Shown: positions 24,337-34,033 of the stretch, one piece after another | Position numbering within the stretch: position 1 is the first letter of the stretch | Layout of the letters: each line of letters starts with the position of its first letter | Assembly (NCBI GenBank): GCA_015679605.1 | Contig: JAAAVE010000023.1 | Location: 7,108-41,716 of the forward strand | Direction: 5' to 3' | From: Podila epigama | Lineage: Eukaryota; Mortierellomycota; Mortierellomycetes; Mortierellales; Mortierellaceae | Length of the DNA stretch: 34,609 bases | Program-made: the position numbers and the translations under genes | The notes under the pieces: generated by a model | Databases searched by the model: none | The model's input: the letters and a program-made list of their open reading frames with translations, nothing else | Told to the model about the DNA's origin: nothing

Positions 24337-24346
24337 CCTTTTTATA
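24337..24346 (-). promoter_or_regulatory. TATA box of the secreted cysteine-rich gene
   Basis: TATAAAAAGG on the minus strand, 236-245 bases upstream of the ATG at 24101. A TATA-like sequence occurs at nearly the same distance in the degraded copy at 25322 (227-234 bases), which supports the call. Confidence 0.65.
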
Positions 24347-24390
24347 GTTGCAATTGCGCATACTGCTTGTGAGGACGGGATTCTTTCCCT

Positions 24391-24495
24391 GAAGGTACAT
24401 AGTCAATGCTCGAGAGAACATACTCAATGCCCGAAAGTACATAGGCAACGCCGGAAAGAACGTAGTGAATGCCCGAAAGGACATAGTCGATGGAT
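24391..24495. repeat. Five-copy 21-bp degenerate tandem repeat
   Basis: Units start at 24391, 24412, 24433, 24454 and 24475, each a variant of GAAAGNACATAGTCAATGCCC. They lie immediately upstream of the TATA box of the secreted cysteine-rich gene. A 21-bp period is two helical turns, so repeated protein-binding sites are possible. The minus frame would give a 7-residue repeat, but no gene structure supports translation. Confidence 0.9.
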
Positions 24496-25190
24496 GCCTA
24501 AGAGAGAATTATTCCAATGAACTATTTTCTACCGATACATTGGGTTTACTTGATTTTTTTGGCGTCCAGTTTGCAAATAACATGAACAAACCCCTCCCTC
24601 TACCCCCTGCATGCAGGAATCGAGTGGCTGCCAGGAACAAGGTTTTTTGCGAGCATCCGTTGACTTTCAACGGTGGATGCATGCTGGCATTGTACCTTTA
24701 TGCAAGACGTTTAGGTAATAATTTTTATGCACTCTTTGGTTTTCGTGTTCAATGGTCCAGGATCGTTCTCATTCTTTACTATGAGGTGTACATTCGTTTT
24801 CCTTTTGAGTGCAGATATGGCCATTGGTGAGACGATGGGACAACTCAAAAGAACAAGTAACAAAAGCACTACAGGTAATATGCGGAATAGGTACCTTTGA
24901 ACAACCGATCGGAAAGAGCAGAAAGTAACGTTCACATATTCACAACGCCTGAAAACAACAATAATAGTCGTTGGTGTTTCTTCTGAGGTGTGCATGAAAC
25001 CATTCGATGCCAGATTTCCTAGGGTTGAAAGTATATCCTTGGGCTGAAGTGAGCTTCACCATCTCTAGTACTACCGCCAAAAGTGTAAACTTTGACACAC
25101 ACACACACACAGCAAGAGAATCTCTCTCTCAATCTTGCACCATTCCTGCCATCAACTTGCAACTGGAAACTTTTCAAACTGATTCCCCGT
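24496..25190. other. Spacer in accessory island, no supported gene
   Basis: No confident coding sequence. It includes an imperfect hairpin (24653-24680, arms GCATCCGTTGA and TCAACGGTGGATGC around CTT), the palindrome CTGCATGCAG (24608-24617) and a CA dinucleotide repeat (25095-25112). Confidence 0.5.
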
Positions 25191-25199
25191 GGGAAAGAT

Positions 25200-25322
25200 G
25201 ACGCAAAGAAAAAAAAAAACAGCCAATGTCTGGAGGAGATGAAGAATTTTCCTCTGGGAAGCAGAGTCCACGGACAACACGACCATGGATAATATGGTCA
25301 ACAAGAGCAATTAGCACTTCAT
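25200..25322 (-). pseudogene. Degraded relative of the secreted cysteine-rich gene (copy B)
   Basis: The ATG at 25322 is followed by a stop at codon 4. The next 17 codons (LLLLTILSMVVLSVDSA) match the signal peptide of the intact gene (about 40 of 51 bases identical by eye). Downstream, the Cys-rich part is not recognisable. The leader is preserved: a GTAAGC donor at 25422 and acceptor at 25335-25334 give an 89-base 5'UTR intron placed as in the intact gene, and TATAAATA lies at 25549-25556. This is a pseudogene from duplication of the same gene. Confidence 0.65.
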
Positions 25323-25548
25323 TTTTCTACGTCCTGTGTTGAATGAAAAGAATAAAGCTGGGAGTGAGTTTTCTACCAACATCAAATATGAAAAAAAAAA
25401 GATTCTTTTGTAAGTAGCTTACACTAAGAAGATAGGGTATTGGAGGTGTTGACGATACTGGTGCTGCACCAAAGAATGGACATGAATATCGGCTATCGAG
25501 GATGGCTGAAGACAAAAGAAGGTGTAGAGAATAGGAAAGAACACAATT

Positions 25549-25556
25549 TATTTATA
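25549..25556 (-). promoter_or_regulatory. TATA box of copy B
   Basis: TATAAATA on the minus strand, 227-234 bases upstream of the ATG at 25322, matching the spacing in the intact gene (236-245). Confidence 0.5.
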
Positions 25557-26443
25557 AGTTATTTTCATTCAACAGTTGCAACGTGCATAATAATATCAGA
25601 ATATAAAATGCGCGTGAATTACTGGCCATAGGAGAGTTAGGTCAACTCCAAAAAAAAAAAAAAAAAGGTGTTGGGACCAATGTAAAGGTAAAAACGTGTC
25701 ACTTCAACTGGCTGGCATAAGATGACTTTTCTTCATGGAACAGGTTGAAAGACAAAGATTGTGGAGAGGGAAAGTCTCTTGTGATGCTCTCTGCGAGAAA
25801 CAGTTCCTTGAGCGTTAATGATGCGTCACTGAGGAACTAAATGGGGACGGTGTGTTGTTAAGGAATCTCTCTCAAACTGCAATAACATAAAGGATAGTTC
25901 GCAAATCCGCGTTCCTTCCGCGTAGGCGTATAAAACCTTCTCAAAAACGACAGATGGAGGAATGGCAAGCGTTGAATGGTTTGAAAAAGGTTAGAGTAAG
26001 GCATTTGAGATTGAAATAAATGGAGCGTCGAATCTAGCGCGTCCGACAATAGAAGTTGAGCAAGTGGCAAATACATGCCGACAAGACGCGCTTGACTAGA
26101 AATAGGGAACCTCATAAGAGGCACCCGTTTCCGTCTCAATTCCATCTATATTCATTATAAATATTTCCAAAGACAAATACGACAAGTACTACATCTTTTT
26201 TTTTGTGGAGATTGTGGTATGGCTGAGAACTGGTGAACATCAAGAAGGAACCAAAAGTGTGCGCTCCTTCAGATCATTTTCGTGGCAAGCCTTGTTTGGA
26301 TGTAAAGAAATTTTAATGTGCATGTGATGTCACATGACTTTTGGTCGTCTTTGACCCCTGCACACAGAAGTGCTTCATCTGTGCATCAAAAATAAAGAGA
26401 CATCACTTTCCATCACACACCAAAAATAAAAAAAGAAAGCGCC
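25557..26443. other. Spacer and coatomer zeta promoter
   Basis: No strongly supported gene. A 95-codon ATG-initiated frame on the minus strand (26145-25858) has no recognisable domain or signal peptide and unclear codon bias. The right end, about 26200-26443, should hold the promoter and 5'UTR of coatomer zeta. Confidence 0.5.
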
Positions 26444-27647
26444 ATGGTCAACCTCACGCTCTATACCGTCAAGGCCGTTATCATGCTAGACAGCGATGGC
26501 GGCCGTGTTCTCGCAAAGTACTTTGGCCAGGATTACGCCAATACCAAGGACCAAAAGGCCTTTGAGAAGGGACTCTTTGATAAGACAAAGCGCGCTCCTC
26601 ATGGTATGGGACAATCTTGGAGATGCTGATTTCCTGTTTTACATTTGCCAAGTGATGAACAAAGGAAGGGGAAAAGTAAAAAAAAGCATCTCAGTTCCGC
26701 GTAAGACATTCATTCATGGAGCTGCTCAAACTACACGTCGATGACACGGCTAATGGGATGGTACAGGAACACCAGCGCATCAGTTATCAGTGAACAAACA
26801 GACATGGCCAACCATCCCATCTCACCAGACTTTGCACTGTTCGGAAACAGCGGCAACACAACTATCATCACCATCATTCTATTGTTCATGAGGAACCAGG
26901 ACGACGCATTGTTATGATGCTCTTTCTTCACATTGATTACTTTTTTATCTTTGTCTGCTGACTTCAAAGCTCTCTGACGATATGAAATTTTTTTGATAGG
27001 CGAGATCATCCTCTTTGATAACCAGGTCGTTCTCTACAGAGTCCATGAGGATGTCTTCTTTTACATTGTTGGTATGCCTGAGGAAAACGAAGCCATGCTC
27101 CTCGTCATCCTCAATGCCTTTTCAGACGCAGTTTCCATGTTGCTCAGGTAAGATATAACCTAATCTACTTAATCATTTGCCTTCTTTTTTTTTTACATGA
27201 CATTTGGATATGCTTTCACTCTATCACTCTACCCGCTTTTTTATTGACTGGTTAATTGATCCATACTATGTCACAAACAACTAGACATCAAATTTCCAAG
27301 CGTGTCATCCTTGAAAACTTGGATCTTGTAGTCCTTGCTCTAGATGAGACGATAGATGAAGGGTAAGTGAAAAAAATATAGATCGTATTTGGTGCAAAAA
27401 AAAAATATATATACGTGGCAGGTCGCTAGATCAATTTTTTTTTTTTTCCTTTCGCTAAAAACTCAACTCTTTTATTATCGTTTTTGACTCCCATTAAACT
27501 AGAATCGTCTTGGAGACTGACCCTAATGCGATCGTTGCCCGCGTCTCAAAACCAAGGGAGAACCTCTCAGATGTCCCACTCTCGGAGCAGACTTTGATTC
27601 AGGCATACCAGACCGCCAAGGAAAAGTTTGGAGCTGCCTTGAAGTAG
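26444..27647 (+). CDS. RET3: Coatomer subunit zeta (COPI coat)
   Basis: Four exons: 26444-26603, 27000-27147, 27285-27362 and 27503-27647, giving 176 residues, the usual length for zeta-COP. The first intron (396 bases) is the longest of the gene. The protein begins MVNLTLYTVKAVIMLDSDGG and has the longin-like core of the family, including RVLAKYF, ILFDNQVVLYRVHEDVFFYI, LLVILNAFSDAVSMLL and LDLVVLALDETIDEGIVLET. Zeta pairs with gamma-COP in the F-subcomplex of coatomer, which coats Golgi-to-ER vesicles. The start context is CGCCATGG. It is followed 281 bases downstream by the V-ATPase c'' gene in the same orientation, with separate promoters presumed. Confidence 0.95.
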
Positions 27648-27928
27648 AGACCAAGTCAAGTTGAAGTGTGATTTTGCAGCAGAAGAAACAAGAGTAAAAA
27701 ATACAAGTGGAAAAAAAATTATTGTGTCGACTCTTGTTAAGGGGTATATGCCGCGTTTTTTCAACATGCAAAAAAATGAATGATTTCACGAAATGGCGAC
27801 AATCAATCTGTTTGTCCCTTTTAAACCCCCTCCTCCATCTCATTTCACTTTACATCACTCTGCCATAACATAAGGAAGTGACAAAAATATATATACATTA
27901 ACAAAAAAAAAAAGAAACGACAATTACA

Positions 27929-29253
27929 ATGGCATATTCACGCGACGCTGCTGGAGGTGGCGGAGGCTATTCAGGCTTTTCCTTGTACTCGTACCTGTCC
28001 ATCTCAGGGCTTGGACTTGTTGGCTTGTACATGCTCTTGACCGGGTCTGGCGAGCAGTTCAATGTCGGTGACTTTTTACTCAGCATCTCGCCTCACATGT
28101 GGTCCCTTCTCGGTATCTCCCTTTGCGTTGGCCTGAGTGTTGCAGGAGCCGCTTGGTGAGTAATTTCATTCTTTTATTGAGCAAGTGGGTGGGTGGGTCA
28201 ACCTTCACTCTTCCACCTGCCCCTCTTTTTTTTTGCAGTCAGTCGACAGAGAGACCGCGTGAACACAATTGCAAAATGCAGGCATGACTTTTTCTCTCCT
28301 GTTCACAAGGACCACTAGTGAAATTCACCAATAGGGTCCCAAACACATTCAAATAATCGCGTTTGGGTGAACACTTTCTCATTGTCCCTATGAAATCAGG
28401 TTACTCGTCCAAACTCGACAACTCTAACATAATCTATTTTTTTCTGTTGGGGGGATTCAAAACTATAGGGGAATTTTCATCACTGGCGCAAGTCTTGTCG
28501 GTGGTGGAGTGCGCGCACCAAGGATCGTCACCAAGAATTTGATCAGGTAAAATAGATAATTGACAACTCGTGCCCCATCCAACATCAAGACTTTTTTTTT
28601 GCCTTGCATTTTTTTTTTTTTTACTCGACATCCTAACTAATATCAATATCTCTTTCGTGGTTCTTTCAGTATCATTTTCTGTGAAGTCGTGGCTATTTAT
28701 GGTCTTATTATGGCTATTGTCTTTACAGCAAAGCTGAACGATTTCCAAGACGCTAGAATGACTTCCTCAGAGATGTATTACAAGGGTAAGGAAGAAAAAG
28801 AAAATTGAAAAAAGACATGTTCAATGTTTCCTTGTTTGGCCTTGATCGTGTGTGTTCGCTGTTCTCTCTTTTTCTAACCGCTGAAAAACCATGGGACACA
28901 CACAGGATTCGCTCTCTTCTGGGCTGGCTTGACCACAGGTCTATGCAACTTGATTTGCGGTGTCTCTGTTGGCATTACTGGATCCAGTGCAGCCCTGGCA
29001 GACGCTCAGGACGGTCAGCTCTTTGTCAAGGTCCTCGTCATTGAAATTTTCGGTTCAATCGTCGGTCTTTTTGGCTTGATCGTCGGCCTGTTGGTGGTAA
29101 GTTTTTTCAAGTCGAGATTGGAAAAAAACTTATACATATGATATATATTGGTTGTCTAAATGCTGCAAAAATGAGAATCTATTTTCACAAACTAACACGA
29201 CGCTCTTCCTTTTTTTTCTTGATCAAAAAATATAGAGCGGAAAGGTCAACTAA
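27929..29253 (+). CDS. VMA16: V-type proton ATPase V0 proteolipid subunit c''
   Basis: Five exons: 27929-28155, 28469-28546, 28670-28785, 28906-29096 and 29236-29253, giving 209 residues (yeast Vma16 has 213). Five hydrophobic segments are visible, as expected for c''. The essential proton-carrying glutamate is present as Glu107 in [13 protein letters not shown], and a second buried acid is Glu187 in [12 protein letters not shown], matching the two Glu of yeast Vma16. The subunit is one member of the rotating membrane ring that acidifies vacuoles and Golgi. The last exon has just 18 bases (SGKVN and stop). The 313-base first intron contains a second good acceptor at 28237-28238 that would lead to an early stop. 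Confidence 0.95.
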
Positions 29254-29431
29254 TTGCGATCCGGTAGCTTCTCAACCTCTTCCCTTTTTTTTGTCCATCC
29301 TTTTTCGTCCATTTCGCCAAATATTAAAACAAGTGATTCTCTTTCTTAACTGTTTTATGGGTATGAGGAATATGAAGGTATGAGGTGAATGAAGTGTTAT
29401 CGTTCTTGTTTCTGAAAGAAGGAAAAGAAAA

Positions 29432-32400
29432 CTACTGCGACTTCCACCATCCAAAGAGTTTCTCCTCAACTTCCTCCCACGAGTTCATCTCCCCAATCTC
29501 GGGCAGGCAGCGGACCAAATGCAGGCTAAGGCCTTCACTTGGCCACAAAAGTACATGCCATAGACACCTTCGAGCGATGCTCTCTGGATTCGTGACTGGA
29601 CCAAAAGTGTCGATCCAGCTGTTTCGCAAAAGAGTCATCATCTCTGTCAGATCTTGACGGCAGTTGAGGATAGTGACATAGGTCGACACATAGTCCAAGA
29701 GTGGATCCGACTCGAATTGAGCATCACCAAAGTCGATCACAGTTTTGGGTTCAAAGGTTGGCGGAGGAGGGATCGCTTGGACGGAGGGAATGGCTGCCTC
29801 GGGATTGGACAAGAAAGGTGTTTCAGGATACTGTAATTGACCTAGGATATTACTTGGATTAATGTCGCCATGAATCAACCGTCCCACTGCATCACCCCGA
29901 GTTGGGTCAAAGACCTGGCCCGCATCCTTTGGTAGATAATCTTGCATTTGCTCGAGTAAATGTCGAGGAAACGCTCTCCATCGTGTATGTTTTCGCTCTG
30001 CATTGGTTAAGCATTCATTGAAATGTGTCCATGGGTCCTTGGTTGACGGCTCTTGGTCGACCTTGAGCGGCAATGTGTGATAATCTATGTGCAGTATTCA
30101 AAACCAGCAATTACTTGGTCAGTCTTTTGGTGCTTCCATTATTTTTGCAAGCATGACAAATCTTCAAGTAAAAACAAAACAAAACCTAAACCAGACATAG
30201 GAACAAGACACAAAAAAAAACTTACAGCGTAATGTTCTCAAGATTGGTTGAACAAGGACATCATAGTCCTCCGAGTTGTCTGGCATATAGTCACCTGCAT
30301 CTACAAGTGAATTTTCATCCACGTCCATATCACCATCTTCATGAACTAATGACTGGATGCCTTCCATGACTACATAGGGCCATCGCCACTTCTTTGGTGC
30401 TGCTTCGAATTCTTGCTCTTGCTCAAACACAAAGCCAGAGCCAACCATCTTTGGACTCGACAATATGTCTGGACCACCCTTGACATCAAGAAGTGATGTG
30501 TTAGCTTTGACCTCTGCATAGAAGCACGAAAGACCGTCATTCAGAGGAGTAAAAAACTTGATAAACTTGCTCTCCGCCATGAAACACTAAATTTAACCAT
30601 GTCAGAAAAAAAAGAGAAGTATTCTAATGTCAGATTCGAGCAAGTCGTATGTGGAAAGAACAAAGAGTGTAAAAAAACGACACTGAGATAAAGAGTTGTT
30701 GTCCTATCACATATCACATATCACAAGACATACCACGTTCTGTCCTGTTTTAATAGGAGTAATATCGTCCAACTTGGACGTAATGCCAGCGACCTTGGTC
30801 AGGGCCTCAACCACCCGCAACTTCCACATGTTGGTTGATTCTGGAGACCCGGGCTCGAGTGACGCTTCTTCAGGGTCCAAGAGAGAAGACAGCTCTGTGC
30901 GATAACAAGATGTCAGTGCCGGGATGAGGTCTGGACGAGCTTTAGATAACTCGGCAACAAATACTTTCCACCTCTCTTCCTACATTTTCAAATACAGACA
31001 ATGGAGACAATTTGCACATGGGAGAAAAAAAAGACAGTATTCAGATAGTGCTTCGCGATAAGTAAGAGCTTAAATAGCACGCAAGAAAAAAGGGATATAT
31101 TTTCATTTCCTTTCTTTCTTACCAGGTCATCTTCCGATGTCATTGAATCCTTCACTTGCATGATGTTCGTTTCATCAGCAAAGTTTTGAGTTACTGCGAC
31201 AGTATCATCCATGTTCAGAACCATGTGCCACCATCCTGAGGGTACATAGATGGTTTGTCTAGGAGAATAATTCTGATGTTAGTCCCAAAGGCAATATCTC
31301 TCCCATCTTTCAACAAAAAGGGTATACCTTCGTGAGAGATGTGATTTTGCGATATAAACCAACCTAGAAAAAACAAAAAAGAGCGATCCTTTACCCTGGC
31401 TGCTGTACAACTTCGATAGGGCGTGCGTCAGGGCTCAGGAAAGGGTAGACATCAAGGTACCACTCAATGGAGGATAGCCATGTTGGCGAATCTGGGTCGT
31501 GACCTGGTGGAGTAACATGGGGTGGGTACCTTTTTCATAGGATTGACTATCAGTAAACTCGAAAAAGAAGAATCGGCCCTATTGACATACTAGCATGTAC
31601 ATCTGGAACAAAAAAAAAATTGGCGTGACTACTTACAAGGCCCAGCGTTTATGACCTGACAACAGTGTATTCCAAGCTATTTAGGACAAAAGGAACAAAC
31701 ACATTTGCAAAATAAAAAAGTCAGGTGGTTATTCTACACAAGTTTCATAGTCTGGCTACTCAACGACGCTGTACCTGAAGTTCCAGATGGGTCAGTATGC
31801 CAAGAGGCACCAGTCCGTTGGGGTCCGATCAAAATCCATCGGTAAGGAGGTCGATCTATGCCTTCTAAGAGTGCAAAAAAGTCTGTCTCAAAGTACTTTG
31901 GGACCTAAGCCCATTTGACAAAATTTGAGAGAGAAAAAAATGATTCGAATGCGATATGAATACGTTGAGGTACAAAAAAGAATACGGAAAGAATAAAATT
32001 GTGAATCGATGCTGATGATATACCTTGTAGTCATTTGCCAGTTCTTCATGTCGGTCGGCAAAGAGTGGGTCAAACAGGTAGAGGGGGTCCTCGTCCCTGT
32101 TGTACTTGACGTATTGATAAAAGTCTTTGTAGGCCATAGGAAAGTGTGGCTCATGGACGCCATCAAGGTTGGAGACGCGAAAAGGCTTGTCTCCATACTA
32201 TGGACGGAAATAGAGAAACTTGGCTCGTTAGATTTATACATATAAAAAAAGAAGACGAGGGTGAGGACAAAACAAACTAGTAGGCCCCAAAGTTACAATC
32301 GAAACTTGCATTCTCTAAAAGTGCCTCCATGGTCCATCGAGTCCATGCAGGCCATGTTTCGACACCAGAGTTGTAGAGCATCACCGGCCGATTGGGGAAA

Positions 32401-33114
32401 CCATAGCGCCGGTAGAATGTCTCTTGGTCGAGTTGCTGGTAGTCCTCAAAGGGCATGGTGGCATTGACAGGGCGCTTGTTCCCAATAGCCGGTGTTGGCG
32501 GCATGGGCGGCGGAGGATAAAAATGACCAAAAAACATGTTGCTCCTAGTCCACTGCATATGTAGGTACTCTGACACAATGCCTAAATTGGGTATAACCGT
32601 CAATAAGAATATGAATGTGTAAAGTGTACGAATGGAACAAATAACACTATAAATTTGATGGTATATCTCAACTTGCCTTGGAGCTGAATTGGGTTAGTGA
32701 GCGGGTGCTTGGCACAGGCGCTGTCATGCTCAGGCTTTGGGAAGAGATAAGTGAGTAGCCAGGTGCCACGGAAAGGGAGACGCATCGAAGCTTTGTCCCG
32801 AGACTGGATGCAGATCAACTTCCAGAGAAAATCGTTGCGAGAGAATACATACATGTATCTCGAGACCATGGATGTCGAGCGCAAGTCCTATGTTGGTTCA
32901 AGAAAGAAGAGCATACAAGGGAATTACCGTTGAGTTGTTGAGGATGGAGAGAAATGACTTCTTTGGAGCCCTTTTTTGAACAAAAAGAAAAAGAAGGTAC
33001 TCTGGGACCAAGGTGAGCTAAAATGCCACGTATGATTTGGATATCTGGGAGAACGTGGAGAGCACCCAGACTGGCAGCGCGGTCGACAGCGAGAGGCGGT
33101 GCGGGGCAAGTCAT
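29432..33114 (-). CDS. F-box - JmjC oxygenase - APH-type kinase protein (plant JMJ21-like), 823 aa
   Basis: Eleven exons: 33114-33001, 32887-32677, 32581-32310, 32197-32024, 31904-31775, 31676-31637, 31529-31395, 31258-31123, 30979-30734, 30586-30226 and 30084-29432. Two introns (starting 32676 and 32309) use GC donors, both GCAAGT. Domains: F-box (about 15-65, [19 protein letters not shown] then [15 protein letters not shown]); JmjC with the complete iron triad His293, Asp295 ([13 protein letters not shown]) and His370 ([11 protein letters not shown]), plus Lys310 in GHKRWALYPP, the likely 2-oxoglutarate contact; and a C-terminal APH-like kinase fold with catalytic [12 protein letters not shown] (Asp680, Asn685) and metal-binding VIDFGDAQ (Asp724). 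The same three-domain order occurs in Arabidopsis JMJ21 (At1g78280). JmjC proteins of this JMJD6-like group hydroxylate or demethylate side chains. Both enzyme sites look intact; substrates are unknown. Confidence 0.9.
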
Positions 33115-34033
33115 TGCAAGAGAGATGTAAAGATGGAGATTATATATGATGGGATGAGATGAGATGTGATGCCGTGGGCTTCATCTAATGGAAGGATGAG
33201 AAGGAAGAAAGGAAAGGGAGAAAAAGGAAAGGAAGAAGTAAGAAGGCTCATCCATTTAATTGGGCTTTTGGTGGATTGGCTGTGCATTAGTTAGAGTAGA
33301 TACTCTGTGGCTGAGCGAATCATGCAAATAAGAATGGTGAATGGTTTGTTTTTGCTCCTATTGACCGTTGATCGTTGCTTTTCCCCTGTGCAAGCATATT
33401 GTGTCCATTGCATCTTGGGATTGTCGGATTATTGTCAACTTTTCAACTTTGAGTCCATTTTTTTTCAACAGAAAACGATAATGAATATGATATAATAAGA
33501 ATGATACTTTTTTGAGAAACAAAAATACGAGAGATAGGAGCCGAGAAAGTGCAACACAAGCACTCATCACAGACAAACGAACTAGAATAGTAACATGTAT
33601 AGAACAAAAATGGATATAGAAACAAGAAAGAAAAAAACAAAAAAAAGACAAAAAGGTGGACAAGGGAAACTAAAGTGAAGGGAATAAAAGACAACATGAG
33701 AGAAAAGAAGACTAAAAGGGACAACATGTCACAAAGGAAAAGAACAGCAAACAAAAAAAAAACTACGTCCATGCAAAAAAAATAGGTACACAGTGTTTCT
33801 TTTTTGCATTCTTCAATTGTTGACATGTTGTGGTATGCTTGCTACATCAAATAAGGATGCAGCTTTCCCCTTTCTCCCTCTCAATACACAGTTTACACAC
33901 GCATACAAAAACACATGAGGAAAAAATAAAAAAATAAAAAAATAAAAAATAAAAATAAAAAAGATACCAACAAAAAACATGCCATCCTTCCCTCCTCCTC
34001 GCTTGAAAGAAGAAAAAGAACAGAAGGACGTCC
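33115..34033. other. Spacer: JmjC gene promoter and 3'UTR of the right-edge gene
   Basis: No gene seen in 919 bases. The left part holds GATGA-like repeats (33148-33172) and a purine-only-like GA tract (33196-33246), in the promoter of the JmjC gene. The right part holds an (A4-7 T)n run (33920-33962), low-complexity 3' sequence of the coiled-coil gene. Frames here are A/T-run translations. Confidence 0.55.

Noticed and set aside
24653-24680. Imperfect hairpin as a possible MITE end or structured RNA
   Set aside because: Short, isolated and without a partner repeat or target-site duplication.
24465-24830. 121-codon plus-strand frame
   Set aside because: Begins at a non-ATG codon within the 21-bp tandem repeat and shows no recognisable domain.
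25858-26145. 95-codon minus-strand frame with an ATG
   Set aside because: No signal peptide, domain, intron support or recognisable promoter; kept as a possibility but not listed as a gene.
32198-32303. GT donor (T|GTAACT) for the third JmjC-gene intron
   Set aside because: Phase 1 does not fit the acceptor before YGDKPF; the GC donor at 32309 does.
32888-32927. 40-base intron with donor GTAATT in the F-box exon of the JmjC gene
   Set aside because: Too short and gives the wrong phase; donor at 33000 gives a clean F-box ([15 protein letters not shown]).
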